From: Natronomonas salsuginis
Lineage (GTDB): Archaea > Halobacteriota > Halobacteria > Halobacteriales > Haloarculaceae
Length of the DNA stretch: 64,000 bases
Reading direction: 5' to 3'
Assembly (NCBI RefSeq): GCF_005239135.1
Contig: NZ_QKNX01000001.1
Coordinates: 186,001 to 250,000, forward strand
Numbering within the stretch: the first letter of the stretch is position 1; each line of letters opens with the position of its first letter. The translations under genes and the position numbers were made by a program. The notes beneath the pieces were generated by a model, which was not told where the DNA came from, searched no databases, and saw only the letters and a list, made by a program, of their open reading frames with translations. Positions 42,201 through 52,492 of the stretch are shown piece after piece.

Positions 42201-43238
42201 TCAACCGTGTCGCTCGGGGTAGGCCGACGCCAACAGCGCCGGATCGTCGAGCAACCGCGTTCTGACCGGGTCGATTACGTCCGAAATAGCCGCGGAGGCG
42301 GCGGGTTTGAGATCCGCCGGGTGGAGTTCGCCGGAGACGAAGTCGTCCTCCAGCGCATCGTAGTCATCGTAGACGAGGTCGCCGCCGTACTCCTCGGGTC
42401 GCTCGATGACGAACTGCTGGTCGCGCTCGCCGAAGATCGGGAACACGAGGTAGCGGAGGTACTCGAGGACGCCGTTCTCTTCGGTCTCTCCTGCCGGACA
42501 GTACGCGCCGTTTATTTTGTCCGCAACGTCGTCGTCGTCGTCGGTGAGGTTGATCTTCGACCCGGCCTCGGAGGCCGACATCTTCCCGCCCGAGAGCCCG
42601 GACAGAAGCGGCGCGAACACGCAGGTCGGTTTGTCGTAGCCATGGGCCGGTAGCTGTTCGCGCGCGAGCATGTAGATCCCGCGTTGGTCGATGCCGCCGT
42701 ACGCGATGTCGGCATCGAGGGCGGCGACGTCGAGCGCTTGCATCAGCGTGTAAACCAGGCCGCCGAGCTTCGGGTTATCAGACTGGCGGACGACCTCGCT
42801 GCCGGCGCGCTGAGCGCGAGAGAGCGTTGTCTCGGCCAACATTCGGTAGAGGTCCAAGGTGTACGGCTCCTCGAGTTGGAACTCCGTGCCACGGACGAAC
42901 GAGACGCCCTCCGGATCGCCGCCCGCTGCGGCGATCATCGACTCGATAGCCGTCTGATAGTAGTCGGATCGGGCGTCCAACAGTCCGAACGGACTCTTCG
43001 CGTCGTCGAGATGCGCGTGGAGATCGGCGACGAGCACCGTCACGTCGATCCCGGCGTCGATGAAGTCGGCCAGCTTTCGCATCGTGGTGAAGTGGCCGAT
43101 GTGCATCTCGCCGGTCGGCGCGTAGCCGATGTAGGCGGTCGGCTCGGTCTCCCCCTCGAACAGCGCCGCTACCTCGGCTTCCTCGATAACCTCCTGTGTG
43201 AACCGCGTAACCAGCTCGGTCCGTTCGGCCGTGTCCAT
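42201..43238 (-). CDS. tyrS: Tyrosyl-tRNA synthetase (345 aa)
   Basis: Class I synthetase of the archaeal type. HIGH motif TGEMHIGHF (about 40-48), KMSKS equivalent GGKMSAS (about 219-225) and the tyrosine-pocket region YTLMQALDVAALDADIAYGGIDQR. Length is typical for archaeal TyrRS, which lack the C-terminal S4 domain. Convergent with the regulator gene. Confidence 0.95.
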   Translation of the reverse strand: MDTAERTELVTRFTQEVIEEAEVAALFEGETEPTAYIGYAPTGEMHIGHFTTMRKLADFIDAGIDVTVLVADLHAHLDDAKSPFGLLDARSDYYQTAIESMIAAAGGDPEGVSFVRGTEFQLEEPYTLDLYRMLAETTLSRAQRAGSEVVRQSDNPKLGGLVYTLMQALDVAALDADIAYGGIDQRGIYMLAREQLPAHGYDKPTCVFAPLLSGLSGGKMSASEAGSKINLTDDDDDVADKINGAYCPAGETEENGVLEYLRYLVFPIFGERDQQFVIERPEEYGGDLVYDDYDALEDDFVSGELHPADLKPAASAAISDVIDPVRTRLLDDPALLASAYPERHG

Positions 43239-43337
43239 GGGCGTCGTTCCGCGAGACGGCCGATAAAACGTTCGGGTGGTCGGACTGCTGTAGCGTGTTC
43301 ACACGGGACATATAGTGAACGATCCCGTAACCCGACC

Positions 43338-43350
43338 GTTACCGGGTAAC
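43338..43350. promoter_or_regulatory. Palindrome GTTACC-G-GGTAAC upstream of doxX
   Basis: A perfect 6-1-6 palindrome, with a further GTAAC at 43327-43331 making a second inverted pair. It lies about 20 nt upstream of the TATA-like GATATAAC (43368-43375). Its position suits a regulator of the doxX promoter. Confidence 0.35.
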
Positions 43351-43466
43351 CCCTATGTTGCCGAAGTGATATAACGGTTCCAATGCGTACCTGATTGTGT
43401 GATGTTACTAAATCTGCGTTCCGAACGCATCAATTCGAAGACGACCCCATTGACGGAGGTGCGATA

Positions 43467-43880
43467 ATGTTCGAAACCGCGGGAGCCGATGTCGCGTTCC
43501 TGCTGGCCAGAGTGCTCTTCGGCGGCGTTCTGGCGTTCATGGGACTCAATCACTTCACGAGCGTGGAGCCGATGGTTGGCTACGCGGAGTTCAAGGGACT
43601 GCCGGCCCCGACGCTTTCGGTCCTCGGAAGCGGCGGACTGCTCGTCTTCGGTGGCCTCTCGGTGATTACGGGGATCGTTCCCTCGGTCGGGGCAGGCGCG
43701 CTCGCCCTGTTCCTGCTCGCTTCCGCGGTCACGATGCATGACTTCTGGAACGCCGAGGGCGAGGACGCACAGAACGAGATGACCTCGTTCTTGAAGAACG
43801 TCTTCGGGGCCGGCGGTGCGTTGGCGTTTCTCGCGCTCGCCGGAGTAGCGTGGCCGTACGCGCTCAACGTCGGGCTGTAG
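43467..43880 (+). CDS. DoxX family membrane protein (137 aa)
   Basis: Four-helix membrane protein. The N-terminal FLLARVLFGGVLAFMGLNHF is the DoxX signature, followed by FKGLPAPTLSVLGSGGLLVFGGLSVITG and a later LAFLALAGVAWPYAL. DoxX proteins are linked to redox stress and thiol metabolism. A GGAGGT site lies 6 nt before the ATG at 43467, which decides the start although the frame is open upstream. Confidence 0.87.
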   Translation: MFETAGADVAFLLARVLFGGVLAFMGLNHFTSVEPMVGYAEFKGLPAPTLSVLGSGGLLVFGGLSVITGIVPSVGAGALALFLLASAVTMHDFWNAEGEDAQNEMTSFLKNVFGAGGALAFLALAGVAWPYALNVGL

Positions 43881-43942
43881 GCGCGTCGCTTCGGGCCATC
43901 GGTGGGCTCAGCTGCTCTATCACCGATGAACGAACGAGTAGC

Positions 43943-43949
43943 TATAATA
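43943..43949 (+). promoter_or_regulatory. TATA box of the zinc-finger gene
   Basis: TATAATA about 24-30 nt before the ATG at 43973. Confidence 0.5.
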
Positions 43950-43972
43950 CGGTTGGTGGTAGAGATCTAGCC

Positions 43973-44215
43973 ATGACTCACACGTGTAGACACTGCAAAC
44001 GGACGTTTACGAACGAACTTCAGTACGAACTGCATCGCGACGTCTGCTCGTCCGAAGCGCTCATCTGCGAACGCTGCGGCGAACAGTTCCCCGAGCGGCG
44101 GGCCACTCGCGACGGCTGGCATTATCGCTGCCCGAACGACGACTGTGACGGTGCGGGACTCGGAGACGACCTCCACTCGGTAGGCGATTTCAGCGTCGCG
44201 TCGCGCGCCCGGTAA
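43973..44215 (+). CDS. Small zinc-finger protein (80 aa)
   Basis: Two potential zinc sites: a C2H2-like finger (HTCRHCKRTF then ELHRDVC, residues about 3-25), and a Cys4-like ribbon (LICERCGEQF and WHYRCPNDDCDG). Similar haloarchaeal proteins exist without assigned function; binding of nucleic acid is a guess from the finger. Start chosen by the TATA box spacing. Confidence 0.8.
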   Translation: MTHTCRHCKRTFTNELQYELHRDVCSSEALICERCGEQFPERRATRDGWHYRCPNDDCDGAGLGDDLHSVGDFSVASRAR

Positions 44216-44284
44216 CGCGGGGTTCGCTACACGCACACTCCTCGCCCGGCATAGCTTTTTGTCTTCACCCGCCGTCGCCCCGCC

Positions 44285-45259
44285 ATGGAGTACACCACGC
44301 TGGGTTCGACCGGCATCAACGTCTCGCGGATCTGTCTCGGCTGTATGAGCTTCGGCGACCCCGACTGGCGCGAGTGGGTTCGAGGCGAGGAGTTCGGCCA
44401 CGAACTCGTCGAGCGCGCGCTCGATCTCGGGATCAACTTCTTCGACACCGCCAACATGTACTCGCGCGGCGAGAGCGAGCGGATCCTCGGCGACGCGCTC
44501 GAGGGGCACCGCGAGGAGGCCGTGGTCGCGACCAAGCTGTTCTTCCGAATGCGCGACGACGACCCGAACTCCGGCGGGCTCTCACGGAAGACCGTCGAAC
44601 AGGAACTGGACGCCTCGCTCGACCGCCTCGGGATGGACGCCGTCGATCTCTACCAGATCCACCGCTGGGACTACAAGACGCCGACCGAGACGACGCTCCG
44701 GGCGATGACCGACGTCGTCCGTCGCGGGCAGGCCCGACACATCGGTGCCTCCTCGATGTGGGCCCACCAGCTCGCCGAGTCGCTCAGCGCGAGCGACGAG
44801 TTCGGACTCGAGCGGTTCGCGACGATGCAGAACCACTACAACCTCGTCTACCGCGAGGAAGAGCGGGAAATGCTCCCGCTCTGTGAGCGCGAGGGGCTCG
44901 GCGTGATCCCGTGGAGTCCGATGGCGCGCGGGTATCTCACCCGTCCCCACGACGAGTACATGTCAACCAAACGTGGCGAAACGGACGAACTCGCCCACGG
45001 CCACCCGTACGCCGAAAACGGCGGCGAGGAGATCAACGAACGCGTCGGCGAGCTCGCGGCCAACGAGGGCGTGTCGATGGCACAGATCGCCCTCGCGTGG
45101 CTTTTGCACAAAGAGTGGGTTGACGCTCCGATCATCGGGGCCTCGAAGATCGAGCACCTCGAGGACGCCGTTGAAGCGCTCGAAATCGATCTCTCAGAGA
45201 CCGACCTCGAGTACCTCGAGGAGCCGTACGAGCCGGTACCGATCTCGGGACACGAGTGA
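44285..45259 (+). CDS. Aldo/keto reductase (324 aa)
   Basis: NADPH-dependent oxidoreductase with a TIM barrel. Catalytic Asp and Tyr in FFDTANMYSRGESE, Lys in VVATKLFF and His in DLYQIHRWD. The C-terminal cofactor segment is IIGASKIEHLEDAVEAL. Close in pattern to the YajO/YakC-type group. Substrate unknown. Confidence 0.9.
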   Translation: MEYTTLGSTGINVSRICLGCMSFGDPDWREWVRGEEFGHELVERALDLGINFFDTANMYSRGESERILGDALEGHREEAVVATKLFFRMRDDDPNSGGLSRKTVEQELDASLDRLGMDAVDLYQIHRWDYKTPTETTLRAMTDVVRRGQARHIGASSMWAHQLAESLSASDEFGLERFATMQNHYNLVYREEEREMLPLCEREGLGVIPWSPMARGYLTRPHDEYMSTKRGETDELAHGHPYAENGGEEINERVGELAANEGVSMAQIALAWLLHKEWVDAPIIGASKIEHLEDAVEALEIDLSETDLEYLEEPYEPVPISGHE

Positions 45260-45293
45260 CGCGGTTCGGGGTTCGCCCGGCACACGACAGCCG

Positions 45294-45803
45294 TCACTCG
45301 TCTCGAAACGCAGCGGTCGCCGTCCGAAGCGTCTCGAATTCGTCTTCGCTGTAGGCGATGAATCGGACGTCGGACAGCGACGACGGTTCGAAGTCATCGA
45401 TCACCTCGCCGATGAGTCTGGCACCCACTTCGAGATCGAACCCCGCCACGCCACAGCCCAGCGCCGGGATCACGAGCGACCGACAGCCGCGTTCGTCGGC
45501 CGCCGCGAGCGCGTTTCCAGTTGCGTCCCGAATGCTCTCGGCGGTCGCTTGCCCGTCTCCGTAGTGCGGCATGGCCGCGGCGTGAATCACGTAGTTGGCA
45601 TCCAGAGCGTACGCGTCGGTGACGGCGACGTCACCGAGCTCGACCGGTCCCTTCGCGGTCGCCTCCTCGTTGAGTCCTCGCCCACCGACGCGGCGAAGCG
45701 CGCCGGCGACGCCCGAACCCATCCGGAGGCTGGTTCCCGCGGCGTTCACGAGCGAATCGGCGGATTGTTCGGCGATGTCACCTCGAGCGACGGTGAACTC
45801 CAT
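45294..45803 (-). CDS. Macrodomain protein, O-acetyl-ADP-ribose deacetylase-like (169 aa)
   Basis: A stand-alone macrodomain (MacroD type). The N-terminal VARGDIAEQSADSLVNAAGTSLRMGSGVAGAL has the ADP-ribose loop with Asn and the G-x-G-V-A segment. IPALGCGVAGFDL is the second loop. It probably binds or hydrolyses ADP-ribose conjugates. Convergent with the aldo-keto reductase. The start at 45803 fits the domain edge; upstream codons are out of the domain. Confidence 0.87.
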   Translation of the reverse strand: MEFTVARGDIAEQSADSLVNAAGTSLRMGSGVAGALRRVGGRGLNEEATAKGPVELGDVAVTDAYALDANYVIHAAAMPHYGDGQATAESIRDATGNALAAADERGCRSLVIPALGCGVAGFDLEVGARLIGEVIDDFEPSSLSDVRFIAYSEDEFETLRTATAAFRDE

Positions 45804-45881
45804 GCCGAAAATAACGGCCGCTTCGAGATTAAACCATGTCTTTCGATAGCAAGAACCATCGGGCTCACGGACACGGCCTAC

Positions 45882-45887
45882 TATATA
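45882..45887 (+). promoter_or_regulatory. TATA box of the PH-domain gene pair
   Basis: TATATA about 24-29 nt before the ATG at 45911. Confidence 0.55.
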
Positions 45888-45910
45888 CGTCGCGCCCGGA
45901 GTCCCCACCG

Positions 45911-46504
45911 ATGGACGACGCCAACGGCGATCGAACGACCATGAGTTCGTTCGGTGACGATCTCACGCCGGCGATCCGACGCGTCGGCTCGGACCAGCCC
46001 TCGGGTCATCAGCCCCCAGATACTGAGACGCTAACCGGCGATCCACAGCGACTCGATCCCGCCGTACAAGGCGTCTGGGCGATCCAATCTGCCATCTCTG
46101 CCGCCGTTTTGGGCGTCATCGCCACGGTCGTGTTTTCCGTTACGGCTCCCGGCGGCGCGTGGGTCGGCGGCGTCGTGTTCGCCGTCGCGTTCGTGCTGGG
46201 AATCGTCTTCGCCACGCTCAAGTACCGGATCTGGATGTACCAGGTACGCGCCGATTCGCTGTTTCTGCGTCGCGGGGTTCTCACCCGTGTCACGACGGTC
46301 GCACCGTACGTCCGGATCCAACACGTCGACACCCGTCGCGGACCGCTCGAACGCGCCTTCGGCCTCGCGACGACCGTCGTCTACACGGCGGGCTCTCGGG
46401 GTGCCGACGTCTCAATTCCGGGGTTGACACCCGAACGAGCCGACGACCTCCAGACTCGGCTGAAACACCTCGCGATCGCCGCCGAGGGTGACGACGCAGT
46501 CTGA
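45911..46504 (+). CDS. PH domain (YdbS-like) membrane protein (197 aa)
   Basis: An acidic N-terminus (about 60 residues) precedes two transmembrane helices (SAISAAVLGVIATVVFSV and WVGGVVFAVAFVLGIVFATL). A bacterial-type PH domain follows (RADSLFLRRGVLTRVTTVAPYVRIQHVDTRRGPLERAFGLATTVVY in part). The pattern matches YdbS. It shares one base with the next gene, a YdbT-like protein; the two form a conserved pair. Function in membrane stress is suggested for bacterial homologues only. Confidence 0.87.
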   Translation: MDDANGDRTTMSSFGDDLTPAIRRVGSDQPSGHQPPDTETLTGDPQRLDPAVQGVWAIQSAISAAVLGVIATVVFSVTAPGGAWVGGVVFAVAFVLGIVFATLKYRIWMYQVRADSLFLRRGVLTRVTTVAPYVRIQHVDTRRGPLERAFGLATTVVYTAGSRGADVSIPGLTPERADDLQTRLKHLAIAAEGDDAV

Positions 46505-47994
46505 TGAAGCTCGATTCGTTGTCGATCCCCGTCCGGGCGGGCGAATCGGTCGTTCGACTGGCGTGGATCCTCGTGTTCGCCCTCATCGGATCGCCGACGT
46601 TCGGCGGCGTATCCGGCTTCGTGACCGTCGTCGTCGGTGGGTTCGTGATCGCGCTGGCCTACCAACTCGTCTACTACCAGCGGTTCGACTACGAACTCAC
46701 AGAGGAGACGCTCGACATCGCCTCCGGCGTGATCTCGCGGCGGAATCGGGAGATTCCGATCGGGCGCGTCCAGAACGTCGACATTAGCCGCAACGTCGTC
46801 CAGCGCGCCCTCGGCGTCGCGCAGATCAATCTCGAAACGGCCGGCGGATCGTCCACCGAGGCCTCCCTCCGATACGTCAGCTTCGAGGAGGCCAAGCGGC
46901 TGCAGTCGGAGATCGGCCGGCTGAAACGGGGCGACGCGTCCGAGACGATGACCGAACCGTCCCCTGAACGTGAACTGTTCGCCGTCACGCGAAAGGAGCT
47001 CGTCCTCCTCGGGATCATCGGCATCGATCTCCGACTGCTGTCGATCGTGACGGTCGTCCTCCCAGTCATCTCGCCGTCGCTTCGCGAGCGGTTCGGCGAT
47101 CCGCTCGTCGGACTCGCGGTGACGGCTCCGCTCGCCGCCGCCGCGATCGTCGCGCTCGCTGCGCTCGTGAGCGGCGTTCTCGCCCTCACGAACTACTACG
47201 GCTTCCGGCTCGCGAGGCGAAACGACGAACTCCTCTACGAACGCGGACTGTTCCAGCGGTTCAGCGGGACGATCCCGCTCGAAAAGGTACAGACGCTGAC
47301 GGTCTCGGAGAACGTCATCGCCCGAGCGTTGGGGTACGCCTCGCTCGCGGTCGAAACAGCCGGCTACGCGCCGAGCGACGAGGGATCGCAGTCGGCCGTC
47401 CCGCTCGCGGACCGACGTCGCGTCTTCGATCTCGCGAGGTCGATCGAGTCCTTCGACGACATCTCGTTCGAACGGCCGCCCAAGCGCGCGAGGGAGCGGT
47501 ACATCGTCCGGTACGGGATCGTCGCGTCGCTCGCGATCGCGGTGTCGTTCGCGGCCGATCGGTACACCGGGCTCACCTTCGCGTGGTACGTCACGCTCGC
47601 ACTCCTCCCGCTTGCGGTGGTCGCCGCACACCTCAAGTGGGTGAATCTCGGCTACGACGTGCAGTCCGAGTACGTCGTCCTCCGCGAGGGGTTTTGGACC
47701 CGGACGATCACCGTCGTTCCCTACTATCGGGTGCAGACCGTGTTGGACTCTCAGACAATCTTCCAGCGCGGGCGACGGCTCTCGTCGCTCGTAGTCGACA
47801 CGGCCGGTTCCAGCGGGATCACGAACCGACAACCGCGGGCGCTCGACGTCGACGACGACCGCGCTGCGGAGCTTCGTGAAACCGTCGCCGACCGGCTTCA
47901 AGAGACGGTCCGCCGCCGCCGAAGCCAACGCCGCAAGGAACGGCTACGCTCGATCGAAGCCGAACTCCACGAGACGTCCGGGGAGCCGGTCTGA
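46504..47994 (+). CDS. PH domain (YdbT-like) membrane protein (496 aa)
   Basis: A larger membrane protein with three bacterial PH domains, each beginning with an exposed strand and an x-IPxxRIQ-like motif: REIPIGRVQNVDIS, GTIPLEKVQTLTVS and ITVVPYYRVQTVLDS. Pairs of transmembrane helices precede each domain. Partner of the preceding YdbS-like gene (1-bp overlap). Molecular function unknown. Confidence 0.87.
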   Translation: MKLDSLSIPVRAGESVVRLAWILVFALIGSPTFGGVSGFVTVVVGGFVIALAYQLVYYQRFDYELTEETLDIASGVISRRNREIPIGRVQNVDISRNVVQRALGVAQINLETAGGSSTEASLRYVSFEEAKRLQSEIGRLKRGDASETMTEPSPERELFAVTRKELVLLGIIGIDLRLLSIVTVVLPVISPSLRERFGDPLVGLAVTAPLAAAAIVALAALVSGVLALTNYYGFRLARRNDELLYERGLFQRFSGTIPLEKVQTLTVSENVIARALGYASLAVETAGYAPSDEGSQSAVPLADRRRVFDLARSIESFDDISFERPPKRARERYIVRYGIVASLAIAVSFAADRYTGLTFAWYVTLALLPLAVVAAHLKWVNLGYDVQSEYVVLREGFWTRTITVVPYYRVQTVLDSQTIFQRGRRLSSLVVDTAGSSGITNRQPRALDVDDDRAAELRETVADRLQETVRRRRSQRRKERLRSIEAELHETSGEPV

Positions 47995-48067
47995 ATCTCA
48001 CACGGGTGAACCGACCATCGCCGGCCGCGAAGCGGATGCTTAACACGGCTCGACGCCAACGCCAGGT

Positions 48068-48859
48068 ATGGAATACGCAGGCGCGGTGTTGGATCTCGAC
48101 GGGACGGTCTATCGCGGCGAGGAACTACTCTCCGGCGTCGCCGAGACGATCGAAACGTTTCGAGCGGCCGACGTTCAACCGCTCTTCTTTTCCAATAACC
48201 CGACGAAGTCGAGAGCTGCGTACGTCGAACGGCTCAGCGGACTCGGCATCGAAGCCGAGCCGGACGAGGTGCTCTCCGCCGGAACGGTGACAACCCGATT
48301 TCTTGCCGCCGAACACGGTGGCGATTCGGCGTTCCTGATCGGCGATCCGGGGCTCGAAGCGCAGTTCGACGACGCCGGCGTCGACCTCGTCGGCGACGCG
48401 ACCAACGCCGACGTGCTGGTGGTCTCGTGGACTCGCGACTTCGGCTACGGCGACATGCTGGCCGGCTATCGGGCACTCGACGCCGGAGCGACGTTCTACG
48501 GGACGGACCCAGATCTGGTGATCCCCACCACCGGCGGAATGGTTCCCGGCTCCGGGGCGATGATCAACGCCGTCGGCGGCACGATGGAGCGTGCGCCAGA
48601 AAAAATTCTCGGCAAACCGTCCGACGAGGCGCGGCTCGCGGCGCTCGATGCGCTTGAGTTGGCTCCCGAGCGTTGCTTCGTCGTCGGTGACCGATTGAAC
48701 ACGGACATCGAACTCGGCGAACGGGCCGGGATGACGACCGTGCTCGTCCGAACGGGCGTCACGACCGACGCGGACCTCGCAGAGAGCGATGTCATGCCCG
48801 ACCACGTCGTCGACTCGCTCGCGGACGTGCCGGGCGTGCTCGGTATCGACAGCGCCTGA
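48068..48859 (+). CDS. HAD-IIA family sugar-phosphate phosphatase (263 aa)
   Basis: NagD/4-nitrophenylphosphatase-type HAD hydrolase. Motif I LDLDGTVYRG (nucleophile and acid Asp), motif II in FFSNNPTKS, motif III Lys in LGKPSDEA, and motif IV VGDRLNTDIELG. A type IIA cap lies between. The substrate may be a sugar phosphate or glycerol phosphate. A GCTTAACA-like box lies about 25-30 nt upstream of the ATG. Confidence 0.9.
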   Translation: MEYAGAVLDLDGTVYRGEELLSGVAETIETFRAADVQPLFFSNNPTKSRAAYVERLSGLGIEAEPDEVLSAGTVTTRFLAAEHGGDSAFLIGDPGLEAQFDDAGVDLVGDATNADVLVVSWTRDFGYGDMLAGYRALDAGATFYGTDPDLVIPTTGGMVPGSGAMINAVGGTMERAPEKILGKPSDEARLAALDALELAPERCFVVGDRLNTDIELGERAGMTTVLVRTGVTTDADLAESDVMPDHVVDSLADVPGVLGIDSA

Positions 48860-48867
48860 GAGCGGCC

Positions 48868-49974
48868 TCAGATGACGCCCATCTCCGTGAGCCGCTCGGG
48901 GAGGTACGTGTCGGTCACGAAATCCAGTCCGCGCGATGCGAGCGCCTGCTGTTCGGCCTTCTTACCGATTTCCAGTTGTAGCTCGATCTGTTCGGTCCAG
49001 TAGTCGTCCCGAAACCGCGGGTCGTCCAGTTCGCTCTCGAGAGCGTTGATGTCCGAGTCGCTGAGCGGGTCGGTCGGCAGATCGTAGGTGACGATGTCCT
49101 CCGGCTGGATGCCGATGTACTTGGCCGTCGGTGTCGCCAAGTACTCTGAGAGGTGCGCCGATTTGATCGAGCCGTACGCGACCGACGCGTAGATCCGATA
49201 CGACCACGGGTCGCCGTCACAGAAGACCACGACGGGGAGGTCGAGTTCGTCGTTGAGCCGGCGCGTGATCCGGCGGGTCGCCCGCGCGGGCTGTCCCTTG
49301 AGGTGGACGACGATGACGCTGTACTCCTCGTCGAACCCGTTCTCGACCAGCCGGTCGCGCATCCCGCCGGTCTCGACGCATAGGACGAAATCGGCGTCGT
49401 GATCGAGGAATTCGATCGTGTCCGGGTTGTTCGGGATCTGGTAGCCGCCCTCGCCGACGTCCTCTTGACAGTGGATCTCGCGTTCGCCCCGTCGGGTCTG
49501 TTCGCGGAGATACAGCGGCCCCATGATAGTCGCGCCGGACTCCTCGGGCCGCATGTGGAAGTCCTCGCGGGTGACCTCACTCACTATCTCGAGGTCCTCG
49601 ACGAGCTGGTTCGACTCGTCCTGATCGGAGAACTGCGCGCGTTCCTCGTCCCACGACTCGGAGAGGTAGTACAGCTCCCGAAGCGTCGAGGAGCGATCCT
49701 GGTCGAGCTGTTCGGCGAGGAAGTCGATCGTGTAGATCGCCTTCAGGAGCTTCTGTGCGCCCCGAACGCTGTTGGCCGACCGGGTCGAGGTCCGATCGCC
49801 GTACACCCAGACATCCTTGTCCTCGTCGAAGACGATGTTGCTCTTCGTCCGGGTCGGGATCTCCATTGCCGGGACGTTCCCCGCTGCGAACTGGTCGTAG
49901 AACTCGCCGGCGAGGTCGATGAGTCGGTCGCGGGCGAGTTCGTCCGTCGCGTCTGAATCTGAATCGGTGCTCAT
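48868..49974 (-). CDS. top6A: DNA topoisomerase VI subunit A (368 aa)
   Basis: Spo11-like cleavage subunit of the type IIB topoisomerase. The catalytic Tyr lies in [12 protein letters not shown] (about 112-123) and the toprim metal site is in [10 protein letters not shown] (about 197-206) with [14 protein letters not shown]. Full length. One nt follows top6B, so the subunits are co-expressed. Confidence 0.96.
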   Translation of the reverse strand: MSTDSDSDATDELARDRLIDLAGEFYDQFAAGNVPAMEIPTRTKSNIVFDEDKDVWVYGDRTSTRSANSVRGAQKLLKAIYTIDFLAEQLDQDRSSTLRELYYLSESWDEERAQFSDQDESNQLVEDLEIVSEVTREDFHMRPEESGATIMGPLYLREQTRRGEREIHCQEDVGEGGYQIPNNPDTIEFLDHDADFVLCVETGGMRDRLVENGFDEEYSVIVVHLKGQPARATRRITRRLNDELDLPVVVFCDGDPWSYRIYASVAYGSIKSAHLSEYLATPTAKYIGIQPEDIVTYDLPTDPLSDSDINALESELDDPRFRDDYWTEQIELQLEIGKKAEQQALASRGLDFVTDTYLPERLTEMGVI

Positions 49975-49975
49975 A

Positions 49976-52369
49976 TTATGCGTTGAGTGTGAGTTTTTCG
50001 GCTTCGATACCGTCGACGGAGACGTCGAACTCCGCGTCGGGGTCGGTCTCGTATTCGAGCGTCGCGGTGTCGCCGCTCTCGACGTCTGGCGACCACTTCA
50101 GGAACCACTCGCCGTCCATCTCGACGACGGTCGCGTCCGCCGGTTCGCCGGGGTCAGCGGAGACGATCTCCGTCACGTCCGGCGAGACGTTCGTCCCGCC
50201 GAAGTTGTGAATCGACAGCCGAACCGTCGAGTCCTCGACCGTCCGCTCGACGAGGACGTTGTTCATGATCCGCGCCAGCGAATCGCCGACGTTGAGCGGT
50301 TCCCGGCCAGTCACCTCCGAGAGCTTCTCGGCCATTTCCGGGAGGATATCGGCGATGACGTTCTGCTTGCGCCGGCGCTTTTCGAGCGACCGCTGCTTCT
50401 TGAGGTGCGACTGGAGCGTCCGGCCGGCCTCCTGCAGCGCGAGACGGAGTTCGTCCTCGATCTCGGGGATGTTCGCGACAGCGTCCTTCGATTCGCTGGT
50501 GAACGGAACGCTCGTCGAGGCGACGTGAACCATGATCACGGCCGGGCCGTTCGGCATTCCGCTTCCCCCCGGCTGATCCAGCCCGTAGTTCCGCCAGTTG
50601 ACGTTCTTCAACACGTCGACGGTCGCGCAGGCGCCGCGCTGGTAGACGAGCGGAACGCGGTTCGCGAACCGAAGGACCTCGGCGCCTCCCTCGGCTTCGA
50701 TCTCGCCGCCGTAGGCGATCCCGACCTCGACGACGAACGGGTCCCCGCCGTGGACGGCGGCGTCGCGGGTCACTGACGTGTAAAAATCGGCCCCGTACTC
50801 CTTTTTCAGTCCGGCGAGGACGAGCTCTTCGGAGATCGGCGCGAGACAGTCCGTCGGCGGCGCGAGGATGTCCGTCTCGCGCATCGCGTCGAGGAGTCGA
50901 GCCGCAGTGTCGCGATCGTCCGCGGTCCGTTTCACCTTCGGCGGATCGTCCGGCACGGTCACAGCGCGGTCCCAGACCGCTCCGACGACGTTCTCGCGCG
51001 CCGTCTCCCCGAACGTCGCGTCGTCGTACTCCTCTGTGGCCTCGGCGGCCCGATCGACGAACTCTCGAAGTCGGTCGCGAGTCACGCGGTTCCGAACGTC
51101 CTCTTGCTCGTCGAACTTGTCGGCCAACCGGCGCGCGAGCCCCTCGACGGCCGCGTCGTCCTTTCGGCTCGTCGTCGCCTCGTCGACGAGTCGATAACAG
51201 TCGGCGGCCCGATCGGCGACGATCTCATTCCACGCGGCGTCGATCGCGTTCTCCCGCACGGTCGCTCCGAACGTCTCGTCGAACTCGGCTTCCACCTCGT
51301 CGGCGAGTTCGATCACCGAGTCGACGAGTTCGGCGTGGGCAATCCGCTCTCGGCCGTCGAGCGCGTCCGCGAGCCGCTCGGCGATGGCGGTCGTTGCCGA
51401 CGCGCTCTTGTTCACCACGGCATCTGAGACGGCGGCTTCGACGTCGGCGTCGTCGCGTGTTCGCGGCGGCTGCCACGCGATTTCGCGGCCGAACTGTCTA
51501 TCCCGGAAGTTGTCGAGGACGCTCGTCGCGGTCTTCGCGCCAACGCGGGTGAACTCCTCCTGGAGGAACCCCGAGAGCGAGTACGACTCCGTCCCGTCGA
51601 GCATCTTCAACAGCGTGCCGAGTTCGACCCCGTGCGGGTGCGGCCGGATCTCCTCGGTTTCGGGCGGCAGTTCGTCCGTCGCCCGCTCGAATTTGAACGA
51701 GTCGTTCGGCTCGTGGAACTCGACTCTGGCGTGCGGGTTGACGACGGCCGTGTATTTGATGTAGTTGTGGAGCTGCCGTCTGGCCCGCATGTTGCCCTCC
51801 ATCTCCACCTCGATTCTCGTCCCGTGTGGGCGCTCCCACGTCGCGTCCGACTCGACCTCGATTTCGGGCTCGTTCGTGTCCGTGTCGATCGTGAGCTCGA
51901 AGTAGCGGGCCCCGCCGCCGTTTTCGGTTTTCGACGTGATCTTCGCCGGCTTGCCGGAGGTGAGCTGTGAGTACAGGACGGCGGCCGAAATTCCGATCCC
52001 CTGCTGGCCGCGGGTCTGCGCGCGGGTGTGGAAGCGCGAGCCGTACAACAGCTTCCCGAACACCTTGGGCACCTGCTCTTTCGTGATTCCGGGACCGTTG
52101 TCCTCGACGACGAGCCGGTAGTATCCGCCGACCTCCTCGATTTCGACGTAGATGTCCGGGAGGATGCCGGCCTCTTCGGTTGCGTCGAGGGCGTTGTCAA
52201 CGGCCTCTTTGACCGCGGTGACGAGCGCTTTCGCACCGCTGTCGAAGCCGAGCATCTGCTTGTTCTTCTCGAAGAACTCGGCGATGGAGATGGAGCGTTG
52301 GCTCTCGGCGAGCTCCTCGGCGACGGAGTCACCGCCGCCCTCCCCGAGTTGCGACTGAAACGAAGTCAT
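49976..52369 (-). CDS. top6B: DNA topoisomerase VI subunit B (797 aa)
   Basis: GHKL ATPase subunit. N-box [17 protein letters not shown]1 [12 protein letters not shown] and G2 [15 protein letters not shown] are present in the first 130 residues; a transducer domain and a C-terminal Ig-like domain (about 700-797) follow. It is longer than non-halophilic subunits because of an acidic insertion (about 300-490). Divergent from the antiporter remnant. Confidence 0.95.
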   Translation of the reverse strand: MTSFQSQLGEGGGDSVAEELAESQRSISIAEFFEKNKQMLGFDSGAKALVTAVKEAVDNALDATEEAGILPDIYVEIEEVGGYYRLVVEDNGPGITKEQVPKVFGKLLYGSRFHTRAQTRGQQGIGISAAVLYSQLTSGKPAKITSKTENGGGARYFELTIDTDTNEPEIEVESDATWERPHGTRIEVEMEGNMRARRQLHNYIKYTAVVNPHARVEFHEPNDSFKFERATDELPPETEEIRPHPHGVELGTLLKMLDGTESYSLSGFLQEEFTRVGAKTATSVLDNFRDRQFGREIAWQPPRTRDDADVEAAVSDAVVNKSASATTAIAERLADALDGRERIAHAELVDSVIELADEVEAEFDETFGATVRENAIDAAWNEIVADRAADCYRLVDEATTSRKDDAAVEGLARRLADKFDEQEDVRNRVTRDRLREFVDRAAEATEEYDDATFGETARENVVGAVWDRAVTVPDDPPKVKRTADDRDTAARLLDAMRETDILAPPTDCLAPISEELVLAGLKKEYGADFYTSVTRDAAVHGGDPFVVEVGIAYGGEIEAEGGAEVLRFANRVPLVYQRGACATVDVLKNVNWRNYGLDQPGGSGMPNGPAVIMVHVASTSVPFTSESKDAVANIPEIEDELRLALQEAGRTLQSHLKKQRSLEKRRRKQNVIADILPEMAEKLSEVTGREPLNVGDSLARIMNNVLVERTVEDSTVRLSIHNFGGTNVSPDVTEIVSADPGEPADATVVEMDGEWFLKWSPDVESGDTATLEYETDPDAEFDVSVDGIEAEKLTLNA

Positions 52370-52492
52370 CTACCGGGAGCTAAACCCCCCGGAACGTAAA
52401 ACCCCGTCGGGACCGGGGTGAAAGTAAACGGCGCGCGCTGCGAGTCACGTACTCGGGGGAAACGGCACTACAACAATAATCTCCCACCGACC

